Part shown: positions 1 through 10,300 of the stretch, piece after piece
How positions within the stretch are numbered: position 1 is the first letter of the stretch
How the letters are laid out: each line of letters opens with the position of its first letter
Virus record (IMG/VR): IMGVR_UViG_3300028840_004168
Location: 62,001-126,000 of that record
DNA length: 64,000 nucleotides
From: a virus
Direction: 5' to 3' (one strand)
Position numbers and translations under genes: made by a program
The notes under the pieces: model-generated
The model's input: the letters and a program-made list of their open reading frames with translations, nothing else
Database searches by the model: none
What the model was told of the DNA's origin: nothing

Positions 1-1
1 A

Positions 2-616
2 TTATACTAATCCTACATTCGACAAGATGTTCCCTACATTTATCGAAATTACTTCCATTACTTTATCGGCAAATGGAATGCCGCTTTCACCTGATAAAAA
101 TTCTTTTGTAAGTTTCTCTCTGTAGTTAGCTCCTAAAAAATTGCTACGACTAAAAAAATGGTGAGGGTATGAACTATGGAATCCATCGAAGTTTACGCCT
201 GTAGTTATAAAATCTGGTGGCCCACCTGTTCGTAATATAGCCGCTGTTGCAGATACTGCGTCAGGCGTAAGAAGGAATGCATTCTCTAAGGCAGCTGTTC
301 TTAATCCAGGCTCTGTATATCTCGCTGCATCGATAGGATCGGTTCTCCCTTTATAAGTCGGAACGTCTTCGCTTTTATTAATATAACGTTCATACCTCTC
401 GATAGTAGTCTGTTTTTTCGATGGCACATTTAGTGACTCGTATAAAGCCAGCCATCCGCTTCTCATCAAGTTCTCGATGGTAGTAAAGTTATTTTTCAAG
501 TAGCTAGTGCCTGCACCTGGGCCAAAGATCTGCTTGTCAGCATCTTTCACTGCCCTCATGACAGCGCTGCCGTCTATCTTGAAATCGAATATTATGCCAA
601 ACCCTTTATCTGCCAT
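2..616 (-). CDS. Hypothetical neck or tail-completion protein
   Basis: A complete 204-residue protein whose TAA stop sits at the very edge of the window. I see no catalytic motif. It follows a connector-like gene with a 1 bp overlap and lies downstream of the capsid, where tailed phages keep head-tail joining or tail-completion proteins. The last ~50 residues are mildly hydrophobic. Function is inferred only from position. Confidence 0.7.
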   Translation of the reverse strand: MADKGFGIIFDFKIDGSAVMRAVKDADKQIFGPGAGTSYLKNNFTTIENLMRSGWLALYESLNVPSKKQTTIERYERYINKSEDVPTYKGRTDPIDAARYTEPGLRTAALENAFLLTPDAVSATAAILRTGGPPDFITTGVNFDGFHSSYPHHFFSRSNFLGANYREKLTKEFLSGESGIPFADKVMEVISINVGNILSNVGLV

Positions 617-1095
617 TAGAACACATCTTGATTAACGAAATTAGTTGGATATTTAGGCGTTGAAGTAAAATCAGTAAGATTAGGAGTACTTAACCTGGGA
701 GCCGATGTCAATCCAGACCAAGTAGCTTCATAAACGCCCTGTTTATAGTTATGTATAAATTTCTCAAGGAACTCTTTATACTGGCCTTCAAAGAAATCAT
801 CGATACCGCCTTCATCTCTTATGTTGAACTGAGTATAGAAGTTAGATCCAGAAATCAACTGAGATGATAGAAATGAAGTGGCATAAACAATATCATCTGG
901 CACAGGAGCTGTTATCGGCAAACTGCCTGTAGGCAAATGCTCTCGCAACCTACCATCTATTTTGGTGCTTGCGATATTAATGAAGATCTCACATTGATCT
1001 GGAGTCATGTGATCATCAGTAGCAGTTCCAATGAGAAACTTCGAATTCTTTATTTGAAGTATATCTTTAACATTCTGAACAGTGCAATATCCCAT
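616..1095 (-). CDS. Probable head-tail connector (adaptor)
   Basis: 159 residues. The opening (C-T-V-Q-N-V-K-D-I-L) and the early helix with I-N-I-A-S-T-K-I-D-G-R-L-R resemble small adaptor proteins of the gp6/DUF1320 type, which bind under the portal and begin with a helix built from 'D-V-x-x-x-L' and 'A-x-x-x-I-D-x-x-L'. Length is normal for that family. The C-terminal third is Pro/Thr/Ser-rich and probably extended. It overlaps the next gene by 1 bp and follows the capsid genes. The role is inferred from fold pattern plus position. Confidence 0.65.
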   Translation of the reverse strand: MGYCTVQNVKDILQIKNSKFLIGTATDDHMTPDQCEIFINIASTKIDGRLREHLPTGSLPITAPVPDDIVYATSFLSSQLISGSNFYTQFNIRDEGGIDDFFEGQYKEFLEKFIHNYKQGVYEATWSGLTSAPRLSTPNLTDFTSTPKYPTNFVNQDVF

Positions 1096-1110
1096 TACGA
1101 CCTCACTTTG

Positions 1111-1773
1111 TTATGAGGAACTTTTCTTACTGCTCTTGCCTGAACTTTTCTTGCCTGAACTTTTCTTGCCTGAACTTTTCTTACCACTGGACTTTTTACT
1201 GGAAGTCCTTCTCGTAACAGCCCTTTTCTTTTTAGAAGCAGGCGCAGGTTCTGGCTCAGGTTCTGGCTCAGGTTCTGGCTCAGGTTCTGGTTCTGGCTCA
1301 GGTTCTGGTTCAGGTTCTGGTTCTGGCTCAGGTTCAGGTTCAGGTTCAGATTCAGGTTCAGGTTCAAGCTCAGGTTCTGGTTCTGGCTTTGGAGCTGCTT
1401 TTGGTTTTGGATCAGGCCTTACTATCGGAGCTGGCATAGGAACAGTATCTGGATTTAAAAGACCAGAAGGAGTATTATCTGCTGCATCGCTGGCAGATGT
1501 TTCAGCTGTAAGCGCATCCAGCCTTGCTTTTGCATCTTCCATAGTGCCAGATACAATCTCAAATACAGGAGTGGTCTTTTTGGTTTTAGGATTAGTGTAT
1601 AACTCATCGTCATTCACTACATCGGTCAAAATCCTTATTGCAGCAGCCAAAGGCATGTCAGGATCATCCATGTCAAACTTATGGCCTGCATTGAAATTAG
1701 CTTGCCGCCTAGTCAAATCAAACTGCTTAATATAATGCCCTGGCACGTTAGTCTTAATAACGAGATCTCCCAT
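1111..1773 (-). CDS. Protein with long Glu-Pro repeat and Lys-Ser tail
   Basis: 220 residues. The first ~95 look globular (I-K-T-N-V-P-G-H-Y start, several aromatic residues). Residues ~125-175 are an almost perfect Glu-Pro repeat, followed by K-K-K-R and about five copies of S-S-G-K-K. An acidic rod next to a basic tail suggests an extended virion protein whose end binds a charged surface or DNA. The DNA is itself repetitive (about 1129-1190 and 1245-1385) and probably changes length easily by slippage. It lies immediately downstream of the capsid gene. I do not recognise the family. Confidence 0.75.
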   Translation of the reverse strand: MGDLVIKTNVPGHYIKQFDLTRRQANFNAGHKFDMDDPDMPLAAAIRILTDVVNDDELYTNPKTKKTTPVFEIVSGTMEDAKARLDALTAETSASDAADNTPSGLLNPDTVPMPAPIVRPDPKPKAAPKPEPEPELEPEPESEPEPEPEPEPEPEPEPEPEPEPEPEPEPEPEPEPAPASKKKRAVTRRTSSKKSSGKKSSGKKSSGKKSSGKSSKKSSS

Positions 1774-1800
1774 GATTGTTTTTCCTCCGTGTTGAATCTA

Positions 1801-1824
1801 CCAGGGGGCGATAAAGCCCCCTGG
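1801..1824 (-). other. Strong hairpin between capsid gene and next gene
   Basis: Perfect 9 bp stem (CCAGGGGGC/GCCCCCTGG) with a 6-base loop, just after the capsid stop. No T-run follows in the minus direction, so it is more likely an mRNA-stabilising or partial-termination structure that raises capsid yield than a full terminator. Confidence 0.6.
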
Positions 1825-1846
1825 CAAATAAATTTTGAAATTACAT

Positions 1847-3118
1847 TTAAAAGATTGTTGCCACAATGAAATCATCATTGCGATAACGAACAGGAAGTCC
1901 ATTAACGCCAGTGATAATGTCAATCCTCTTAGGATCTACTTTGTCATTAACTACAGTTTCAGCGAACACTCCAGGTTTAGGAGCCAGCATGTTGCCTTCG
2001 CCATATTCAGAAAGAGTAGTAATGAAGTTTCCATATGCACTTTCACCCTCAGTGCCCAGCCCTGTGGGATGTTTTGCCCTTACGATAACTTTGTTATCAG
2101 GCAGGAAGGGTTTCGACATATAAAGGAAAGATCCAATCGGGAAAGCAAACTCCAGGTTCTCATTTAAGGTAACTGTAGTTCCTAAGACGCTGGCTACAGT
2201 GCAGATCTGGTCATACAGTGTATCGCCATTAGCGCTGTATGAGATCAGCCTGAGAGTATCGTTAGCTTCTATACCTGTAACATCATGCACAGTTACAGTG
2301 TTAGCGCCAACAACTCCGAGAGCTGTAAGCTCAGTAGTCATGACATAGAAACCGTCATACTTAGTGAACTTATAGTTACCTACATAAGTCTGAAGGATTT
2401 CATTTAAATTAGCCATTGTTAAAAGCTCAGGCCGACCACCAGTAGTGATAGTGGTTTTTACCTGACGGATGGCTGTGTTATCATAAAGAAGTCTTTCGAC
2501 ATATCCGTTGTAGATAAACTCTGCAGCCTCAAATCCAGACCCTCTGAATAAGTATACCCAGGCGAGCATGTCATCAAGGGGATTTGCAGAAGTAGTCTGC
2601 GTCCAGCGATCAACGCCTGTCAAGACAGGCAGATAGCGACTGGGAACGGCATAATCCACATCGAATTTTACAAGGTTAGAGTTAATACTTAAAGAGCCAA
2701 GAATAGCTTGCCATAAACTATGCTCAACTCTTATATCGACACGCTGTTTACCTTCGATGACTTTCTCATCGATAAATGCTCTCACGTTCTCCATCTCATT
2801 GAGAGTACCAAGTTTTCTCTTCCACATTAACTGGTGCGGCATTACAACTTGTTTCTCTCTGAAGAATGCGGGATGCATCTGGCGCTGATAGTACCCACCA
2901 CCTTTGTATGGCGGAGATTCAGCACCCATTGCTACAGCTTGTGTCATTCCACCAAGCCCTAACTTAACGTCCCACTGAATAGTGTAGTCGTTAATGGGTT
3001 TCGTCTGCATCCATTTGGATGCAAGAAACTCAGGCCTTACCCCTATCTGCGTCACCAGTTTGGCAACGTATTTAGTTTGCAGATGGGGATACATACCTAA
3101 CAAATCTTGTGCTGACAT
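1847..3118 (-). CDS. Major capsid protein, probable family E
   Basis: 423 residues, the usual length for an HK97-fold capsid protein of the phage capsid E type. Supporting traits are the N-terminal arm, a middle region with a basic loop (E-G-K-Q-R-V-D-I-R-V-E), the block A-S-A-N-P-L-D-D-M-L, and a C-terminal D-P-K-R-I-D-I-I-T-G-V-N-G-L-P-V, typical of the family ending. It lies between a decoration-like protein and connector genes, downstream of the protease/scaffold gene, the canonical order. The start has a cctcc-complement SD (GGAGG) upstream. No sign of N-terminal processing can be read from the sequence. Confidence 0.88.
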   Translation of the reverse strand: MSAQDLLGMYPHLQTKYVAKLVTQIGVRPEFLASKWMQTKPINDYTIQWDVKLGLGGMTQAVAMGAESPPYKGGGYYQRQMHPAFFREKQVVMPHQLMWKRKLGTLNEMENVRAFIDEKVIEGKQRVDIRVEHSLWQAILGSLSINSNLVKFDVDYAVPSRYLPVLTGVDRWTQTTSANPLDDMLAWVYLFRGSGFEAAEFIYNGYVERLLYDNTAIRQVKTTITTGGRPELLTMANLNEILQTYVGNYKFTKYDGFYVMTTELTALGVVGANTVTVHDVTGIEANDTLRLISYSANGDTLYDQICTVASVLGTTVTLNENLEFAFPIGSFLYMSKPFLPDNKVIVRAKHPTGLGTEGESAYGNFITTLSEYGEGNMLAPKPGVFAETVVNDKVDPKRIDIITGVNGLPVRYRNDDFIVATIF

Positions 3119-3163
3119 ATGTAATTACCTCCGTGATTTAACGTTCGCAACTGCAAACTTATA

Positions 3164-3547
3164 TTATGTAACAGGGCCTACAGGCCTTATCTCGATACGT
3201 TGTACTGAACTCCACGTTACTACAGAAGTCTCAGTAACATATCCACTCTTAACAATACACTGAGTAAACAGACTTACAGGTCGATCCTGCCCTGCAACTA
3301 TATTGTATTCCCAGTCCACAAGCAGATAAACATTATCTGCGGTATGCACGCCGTTGTCATACGGCACTGCACGCTTAGTGGTAGGATCAATCGCTACAGT
3401 TATGAAGGGAGGGATCTCATCTGCATAGCCTTCATCAATCCACGCCGTTGAATCCAGCGTAGCAGACATAGTAACAAAGTCTGAAGATGCAAGAGCTTCT
3501 TTGGTAGTCCATTTACCAGCTATTGTGCCATTACCTACCTGACTCAT
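3164..3547 (-). CDS. Probable head decoration protein
   Basis: 127 residues, beta-rich, small, directly upstream of the capsid gene in the operon, the standard site for lambda gpD-like capsid-stabilising proteins. Features fitting that group are the early glycine-rich T-I-A-G-K-W stretch, a central P-Y-D-N-G-V-H-T-A-D-N-V-Y-L-L segment typical of 'D' proteins, and the short length. There is no membrane segment or catalytic motif. Assignment rests on position and composition; a tail or connector protein is less likely. Confidence 0.65.
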   Translation of the reverse strand: MSQVGNGTIAGKWTTKEALASSDFVTMSATLDSTAWIDEGYADEIPPFITVAIDPTTKRAVPYDNGVHTADNVYLLVDWEYNIVAGQDRPVSLFTQCIVKSGYVTETSVVTWSSVQRIEIRPVGPVT

Positions 3548-3613
3548 GATTGTATGTCCTCCATAAAATTATTATTAATAACTTAGCCCTATTGAGCCAC
3601 AGTCACCTAAAGA

Positions 3614-5464
3614 TTACTCAGAACCGCTATCTTCTTCGCCATCAACCAGAGGAACATTCAACTTTTTCAAACGTTTCCTGATGCTCTCTTCGTCCATCTC
3701 AAGAGCTTTCTCCTGGTCGCTGAACTGCTGCGCTTCTTCGTCATCAATGCCAATGAACACACCAGCAGGCATGCTGTCAACGATTGTCTGGAAGATCTCT
3801 TTCAAGGAAACTTCTTTGCCTTCCTTGTCTTTGATCATCAGTGTATCGTTCTCCATCGTAATGTAGGCCTCAATGGTCTTTACGATGGCTGGCGGCACGC
3901 CCCTGGCTGATATACCCTGCAGGAACAGTTCTTTCTCAGATTTGAACCGTTCTTTCTGAACGATATCAAGCTGTGCATCTGCCTTTTTCTGTCCTTCTTT
4001 AAGCTGTTTGTTTTCTTTCATAATCACCTGAACCAATTCGCCCAATTCCTTTTTCTCATCGCTCAGCTTAGTGTTGGTATCTTCCATCGCTTTCAGCTTT
4101 GCTTCAAATGATTCTTCCAGCTTTTTGAGGTCATCTTTGGTGGCTGCAGGTTTTTGGGCTTTTTTCGTGCCTTTGTCTTTCATGTCATCTGCCTCCAATT
4201 TTTTCTTATCATCATCGGCATCCACGTCTCCGCTGTCGTCATCGCTGTCGTCAGCGTCAACGTCACCGTCATCCTGGTTGCCATCGTCATCTAAGTTCTT
4301 TGTTGAGTCGTCATCCTGGTTGTTGTCGTCCTGGTTGTTGTCATCCTGGTTGTTGTCGTCCTGGTTAGTGCCGTCATCATCATCGGCTGATTCTTTTATT
4401 TCATTAAACCTAAATGAATCAATTTCAAAGTCATCTCCACTTTTGAGATCGTCAATTATATCTTCACTTAAAGCTACAGGCTGAAGATTCGGAACGAATG
4501 GACGATTGGTGAAGCCACCACTAATTAAAGTAGGCCCATGCTCTTTATCCGCTTCTTTGTCCTTGTAGTTTTCAGTGTATTCGGCGCTGAAGTATCTATA
4601 CTTCTTGCCTTTGATAGCCTTGACACCGTCCTCAGTGGGATGGATTACAGCGCAAAGAATGCTTACGCCATCACGCTCACGCAAAAGCAGCTTGTCTACC
4701 CAGGCCGAAGCGCCTATATCTGGATTGTGGGTAAAGTCAAAACTGATCTCACGCCCCAATACCTCATTGTCGAAATTTCTGACCATGTTTTCAAGCTTCT
4801 CTTTGGTAATCTCTAACTTACCATATACAGGATGCTTGAAAGTCCCTGTGCGCAGAATCTCAATGGTCATCGGCTTTGATGTTAGCGCAACAGGCTTGTC
4901 TCCTTCCGACAATTTGACAAACGTTAAGTATTTACCAACATGTTTCATTTTGTATAGTACCTCCAGATTTTCTAATTTTTTCTTGCATTGCCGATTGTAA
5001 ATGTTTTGTGCTTTCGTTAATACGCCAGGATACTTGCTTGAAAGATCCGAGCCTGTTCTTGCACCCTTAACTGCACGTATAGCCGTTACTACCGCTGTAC
5101 AATTAATTGAGCCATCACTGTTTTTGTAGGGAAACTTTTTGATCTTGCCTTTTCCTGTTTCTGAACTTTTAACATAAAGGAAATGTGAATCTGGAACGTC
5201 TTTGCGAGCTGTAGGGGCTGTCCACTTTTCAGCCATCTCTAAATCCTCAAACTCAAGATGCTCAGCCACATATTCCTCTACATCTCTTACAAGGTGAAAC
5301 TCTGCCTCAAATTCTTTTTCGTCAAGGCTATTCTCTTTTGCCGCCTCTTTTACCGTCTTACCATGCCTGTGGTAATAAGAGATAGCGCAGACTTCAGCAG
5401 CTTCTTCAGGAAGCTTGCCTTGTTCTATCAAGTTAGCCTTGCACTTTAAATATTCTTTTGGCAT
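3614..5464 (-). CDS. Prohead protease (Mu I-like) fused to scaffold
   Basis: 616 residues. Start chosen at 5464 because GGAGG lies 8 bases upstream; an in-frame ATG 13 codons earlier has none. Residues ~1-190 are an unrecognised Cys-containing domain. Residues ~215-350 match Mu protein I protease: I-L-R-T-G-T-F...Y-G, F-D-F-T-H-N-P as the conserved D-x-x-H region, G-A-S-A-W-V-D, then Y-R-Y-F-S-A-E-Y and L-I-S-G-G-F-T-N-R-P-F-V-P. Residues ~375-440 are a highly acidic repeat (N-Q-D-D-N). The rest is a Lys/Glu coiled coil typical of a scaffold. Protease and scaffold on one chain are expected to assemble and then mature the prohead. First gene of the head operon. Confidence 0.88.
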   Translation of the reverse strand: MPKEYLKCKANLIEQGKLPEEAAEVCAISYYHRHGKTVKEAAKENSLDEKEFEAEFHLVRDVEEYVAEHLEFEDLEMAEKWTAPTARKDVPDSHFLYVKSSETGKGKIKKFPYKNSDGSINCTAVVTAIRAVKGARTGSDLSSKYPGVLTKAQNIYNRQCKKKLENLEVLYKMKHVGKYLTFVKLSEGDKPVALTSKPMTIEILRTGTFKHPVYGKLEITKEKLENMVRNFDNEVLGREISFDFTHNPDIGASAWVDKLLLRERDGVSILCAVIHPTEDGVKAIKGKKYRYFSAEYTENYKDKEADKEHGPTLISGGFTNRPFVPNLQPVALSEDIIDDLKSGDDFEIDSFRFNEIKESADDDDGTNQDDNNQDDNNQDDNNQDDDSTKNLDDDGNQDDGDVDADDSDDDSGDVDADDDKKKLEADDMKDKGTKKAQKPAATKDDLKKLEESFEAKLKAMEDTNTKLSDEKKELGELVQVIMKENKQLKEGQKKADAQLDIVQKERFKSEKELFLQGISARGVPPAIVKTIEAYITMENDTLMIKDKEGKEVSLKEIFQTIVDSMPAGVFIGIDDEEAQQFSDQEKALEMDEESIRKRLKKLNVPLVDGEEDSGSE

Positions 5465-5502
5465 GACTGAAAACCTCCAACAATGTAACGTGCTTAATGA
5501 CA

Positions 5503-5530
5503 ATTATAAATTAAAATATACATTAAGCAA
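5503..5530 (-). promoter_or_regulatory. Promoter of the head-gene operon
   Basis: Minus-strand TTGCTT and TATAAT separated by 16 bp, ending ~35 bases before the protease/scaffold start. A GAATTTCAT stretch just upstream resembles half of the palindrome found at other promoters here. Confidence 0.6.
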
Positions 5531-5559
5531 GAAAAAAATTATGAAATTCAATATTTTTT

Positions 5560-6150
5560 TTACCCTTTAACCTCCATCCCATTTAGCCAATCGTTTATAG
5601 TTTTGGCAACTACCATTAAAAGCTTGTTATAATTGTCATCGTATGAAAATAGTTTATATTCTTCATAATTGCTCAAGAAGAACAACTCTATCAATACGGC
5701 AGGTTTTTCAATGACGTTTAGAAGATAAAGGTTGTTGCGCTTAACTATCCCTCTGTATTTAAAATCAGGGAAGTAAAGCTCGAAGTTGAATGAGAACAAA
5801 TTACAGAAGCCCAAAGAGTTCTCATTCTTATATAATATCTCTGTTCCATTAACGTTTACATCATGAAATGAATTAAGATGTATCTCTATAAATATTTCAA
5901 AATCATCCATGTGCTCAACAGATTCAGCCTTCATAAATAACGAGCTATTGCTGCCTATCAGCTTGCTTGGGTCATTCATATCCATCAAAATAATTTCAGT
6001 ATCTGGAAGTATTAAGTCTCTTTCTATCATCATATAACGCAGGTCGTGAATAAACCTGCTGGCATAGTCATGCTCATGAACATCTGCTACAGCGCTATAT
6101 GCGCCTTTAAACTTGATGTCGTGCCCTGCGCTGATAATTACTTTTCTCAT
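5560..6150 (-). CDS. N-acetylmuramoyl-L-alanine amidase (endolysin)
   Basis: 196 residues, an Amidase_3-fold zinc enzyme that cuts the amide bond between muramic acid and the peptide stem. Visible signature residues: His10 in I-S-A-G-H-D, Glu26 in V-H-E-H-D, His91 in E-I-H-L-N-S, and catalytic Glu155 in V-L-I-E, followed by F-L-S-N as in the family. There is no signal peptide and no separate cell-wall-binding domain, so it is a compact catalytic lysin that would need a holin. It overlaps the upstream gene by 1 bp and ends the late operon, with the head operon promoter right behind it. Confidence 0.87.
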   Translation of the reverse strand: MRKVIISAGHDIKFKGAYSAVADVHEHDYASRFIHDLRYMMIERDLILPDTEIILMDMNDPSKLIGSNSSLFMKAESVEHMDDFEIFIEIHLNSFHDVNVNGTEILYKNENSLGFCNLFSFNFELYFPDFKYRGIVKRNNLYLLNVIEKPAVLIELFFLSNYEEYKLFSYDDNYNKLLMVVAKTINDWLNGMEVKG

Positions 6151-6671
6151 TATCTTGCTCCTGCAACTATATCAAGCTCCATGTCTGACGGCATAAACTT
6201 GACAAATAACCTTGCATATAAAGCGCCTCCTGCCATTATTTCCTGTGCAGGAGACATGAACTTCCCTGCTGCTGTTCGCCTGTAATAACCAGCGCTAAAG
6301 CTGATATCCCTGTGAGTGCTTAAAATGGAAGTCGCATCGTTAGCGTAATACAGGACAGGAACTATAGTAGCTGCACCATTGCTGTGAGAAAACTCAACTC
6401 CTACATGCAGCATCGTCTTATCGCCTATATATATAAAAGGATGTGTAAGAAGGTTGTCATAATCAGACAGATCTTGCTCTGTATCCATCGCCGTTACGCC
6501 ACTACGATAATAAACTGCAGTGCTGTCCAGCTTAATGGATGCAGGAACAAAAAGCTGCATGATGTATTCAGTTGGAGATGCATCTTGCTTTGTGTTATCT
6601 ATAGAAGGAACTCCAGCTATCCTTGCTTGCACATCTAAAGGAGTGTCTACCTTTATACCTTTGACTGTCAT
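6150..6671 (-). CDS. Virion surface protein, paralogue of next gene
   Basis: 173 residues, beta-rich. It shares F-I-Y-I-G-D-K-T-M-L, a V-P-V-L-Y motif followed by S-I-L-S-T-H, and a similar ending with the protein at 6687-7331, so the two arose by duplication. Set between the large fibre-like gene and the amidase, it is probably a minor fibre, tail-tip or head-fibre subunit. No enzyme motif is visible. Confidence 0.7.
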   Translation of the reverse strand: MTVKGIKVDTPLDVQARIAGVPSIDNTKQDASPTEYIMQLFVPASIKLDSTAVYYRSGVTAMDTEQDLSDYDNLLTHPFIYIGDKTMLHVGVEFSHSNGAATIVPVLYYANDATSILSTHRDISFSAGYYRRTAAGKFMSPAQEIMAGGALYARLFVKFMPSDMELDIVAGAR

Positions 6672-6686
6672 GATCTAATGCCTCCG

Positions 6687-7331
6687 TCAAATAGCCCCCA
6701 GGTAAATAATACCTGTGTCTAAGTTGGTTATATATCCAGGTTTAGAGCCGCCATCGTCATTTCTTTGGTCTACATATCTGCAAAGCATTTTAACATCTGT
6801 AGCGGCTCCAATAATACGTGTATATATCCTGCTGATATAGAAATCATTATTACGCTTCCATATTCTATTTCCAAAATTTCCAGCTATAGATCCTCCACCT
6901 ATGCTCATATCCATATTTATAGGAGAAACAGTAGACAAGAGCACATCAGAATTGCCGCCATAAAGCACAGGAGTAAAGGTAAACTTATCTTTGCGATGCT
7001 CTATATCATCCATGCTGATGAACTTACAAGCAAACGCAAAGACTAAAATATTCTTATCTCCTACATAAAATTTAGGCCTGGAGCTATAACTTTCAATATC
7101 ATCACTTCTGTCATTAGGAAACGTATTGGTATTATCATACAGATAAGGAGACAATATAAAATCAGAAGTAAGAGTAGGAAGCACCACCCTGAGAGTTTCT
7201 ATATAACTATCTGAAGGCACTGCAGGATCAAGAAGCGCCTCTACAGAATCAGTCCCAGCAATAGTAGCGTAGGTAGGGATGTCCCCATAGGCAAATTTTC
7301 TAAATGTCGATATGCCTACTTTGTCTGTCAT
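6687..7331 (-). CDS. Virion surface protein, paralogue of previous gene
   Basis: 214 residues, beta-rich. F-Y-V-G-D-K-N-I-L, T-P-V-L-Y and V-L-L-S-T align with the same blocks of the 6150-6671 protein. It overlaps the giant upstream gene by 4 bp (ATGA type), so the two are translated together. Likely a structural partner of the fibre protein; function inferred from position. Confidence 0.7.
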   Translation of the reverse strand: MTDKVGISTFRKFAYGDIPTYATIAGTDSVEALLDPAVPSDSYIETLRVVLPTLTSDFILSPYLYDNTNTFPNDRSDDIESYSSRPKFYVGDKNILVFAFACKFISMDDIEHRKDKFTFTPVLYGGNSDVLLSTVSPINMDMSIGGGSIAGNFGNRIWKRNNDFYISRIYTRIIGAATDVKMLCRYVDQRNDDGGSKPGYITNLDTGIIYLGAI

Positions 7332-10300
7332 AGACCTACTCCTAGCCCATCCATCTGCTCTACTGTAGGCTTGATGTTGTTAAACTTCTCCAAATACGGC
7401 CTGAACACATCATACCTGGAATAAGCTTGTGACTCATTAGTAAACTGGTTTTCAATATTAAGGTATGCCAAGCCGCCCATGAAGCATCTGTTATTGTTGG
7501 CAGGATCGCTAATGGGATCATTGTATCCGTAATGACCGCCAAAGCTCATAGTCGTATTAGCCCAGTTAGACGGAAGCTCAAAGTTTTTGCTTTCGCCTCC
7601 AGGCCACCACCACACTATATCGTAACCTATGGATGTTATCGTTGCTGGAAGGACTACTGCCATTACAGTGCTCCACCATTCCTGCTCAGGAATAATCCAC
7701 TTCCCATTCACATACATCGAAGGAACTCCTTTGCAGAACCGAGCATCCCAATTGGGAGCCCTGGAGCTAAAAGCAAACATTATATGATGCCAGAGATTAG
7801 ATTCAAAAGATTTAGTAGCGCCTAGAAATACTTTATACCTGTCAGCCATACGCCTGTAAAATGCTATCGCACCACGAGAAGCCATTATGCCCCAGCATGA
7901 ATTCAATGGATCTTCGCTATCTGCAACCTCAACAAGCCTTGCGCCTTTCTCCCAATTATCTGCTATAGTGTTTATATTCACAATCATCTCTATCGTAACA
8001 TTTCCATCTATAGCCCTGTAAACGTCATATGTATAAGGCTTTTCAGCAAAAGAAAACATAGAACGGTTATCGCTCGTGCCGCATGACAGATCGCCTCCTA
8101 CACTATCGCTGTCTCTTTTGCACATTTCTAAATTATCACTTCTATCCCAATTATCTCCGCTTTCTATGTCATAGTAATAATTTCCAGGCGATATCTCTCC
8201 ATACTGCGTGGGCAGCCATTCTACGCAAGGGCCGATAGGAGACTGACCAAACCTGTGTTTTGCAGCATCAGTCTCTTCATTCATGCGAGCTTTGTATCCA
8301 AAGTAATAAGACATATTAGGATAGAGGGCGATCAAGTTAGCAAACTTATTTACCAGCGGAACGAACTGCGCCATGCTAGGTGGATAATTATTATTTAACA
8401 TTGGCAGGTAATAATTATGATCTCTGTTTCTCATTATTTGATCATCTGGCGTAGAAGCATAATCGTCTACTATTTCAACCACCCTGTCATCTATCCCAAA
8501 CATATGGAAAGAAAAATGATGCAATGCTACATTCGCTTTGCTTGTGTATTCTACAGTCGGGCCGCCTGAAAACAAGGTTAGCCCAGGCCATCTCCAGTAA
8601 TCTATCTCAGGAGAAAAATAAAACGGCCCTGTTCCCCAATAGAATATGAAATTCTCATTGCTTTCTCTAAAGAATAATTTGCCATTGACATATACTTCTA
8701 TAGTCCTGGTATCGCTTTTATAATTAAGCGTTATATCCAGCAATGGAAAGTCCACATCTTTGCTGTGCGAAGCTGTCTTGACATTGTATATGCGCCCTAG
8801 CTCAAGAGAATATACAATACTATCGCCAAGCTCAGTGCTGGAATATCTGAACTTCAGATCTACTGCATTATCATCTCCTGGAACATCAGCTATGCCAAAG
8901 CTCCACGATCCTTCACCTGCTATAAAAACAGAATTGGAAACTAAATATCCGAATGTAGGATCAGGAGCTGCAAGCGCACCTGCTTCATTAGGGATTATAT
9001 TGCCAAGAACTTTGACAACGACATTCAATGAAAAATCTGACAAAGCAGGATCTTTAGTTAATTTATATTCTCCTGTATGATGAAGAGACAGCAATGAATC
9101 ACCATAAGAGCCATAAGGACTTGCTGCAAAGTTTCTTGCAATAGTGCCATACACAGTGTTAAACATATTTGTCTTTTGAGGATCATATTGATCAAAATCT
9201 TCCCATTCAAATCTCGGTATATCGTCAAGCTCAAGAAGAGAATCTATGCCAGACTGATAATTTTTATTAGAAAGATTTGTAATTCGGTCTACAGCTGTAA
9301 TAGTCCCACTATATTCCCTTTCCATCTGCTTGTTCACCTCTCCCATAGGAAGATCGAACAGGCAACTGTCTCCTGTAAATGTCATCTTAGGATACATGTG
9401 CCGTCTTTGGACTGTATGATAATAATTTTTATTATGAGCTCCATTAGCCTTCATAGCAACATACCTGATCTCTTCTTCGTTTAAAGGCCAGGGAGTGAAT
9501 CTTAATTCGCTCATCCATCCATGCAGGTTTTCTATCATCAGCCTTTGAACTGGAGCCTGTGCATAATCATCATACCTATAAAAAATTTGAGGATTAGGTA
9601 TATTATGACCACCAGCAAGCAATACTTCATATGCGTTATACTCAGCCACTTTCTGACCATTCATATAAAACTTTGCATCCTGACCATCCCATATCATAGC
9701 AAGATATATTCCGATATCCCTTGAAGACGCAGAATAAGGCTCCTGGTAGGCAGGGAGCCATTGGTTAATCTCTCTACCAGTATCTGCTATAGGATCATAA
9801 AAAGAAATCGTTGCCATTATTGCAGTTCGCACATAATCTTCAGACACATAATCTTTTCTAACCTGGAACCGCCAGGGTTTAGGAACGCCTGCATATATAT
9901 CTCTGGAAACAAGATGATTAAATACTGAGCCCCCTCCTGACTCTGCTGGCTTATCCTCATTACGATCAAACGACACTATAAACTCTATAGTAAATTGCTG
10001 TCTGTCAAAATACCTCTCTGTCTCCTGAAGAGCATTATCTCTTAAATCTATAACAGCCCTTCCCATGCCTCCATCAGTATGCATATACGCTGCCCATGAT
10101 GATATATCAGCATTTCTGAGACTGCTGCCTATAACTCCGATTTCATTCTGTATGCTGAATTTATAATCATGAGTATAGTCTTTGACAAAGTTAGAGCCGC
10201 CATTAGACATGCTGCCGCCAAAATTAAAATGGACATCTCCATAAGATTGCAAAGCAAACAATTGATCTATAGTCACAGTGCTTGGCATGTCCACTACAAG

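Noticed and set aside
1082-1735. Long plus-strand reading frame rich in Gly-Ser repeats
   Set aside because: It is the complement of the Glu-Pro repeat gene; it has no SD, and the operon runs on the minus strand.
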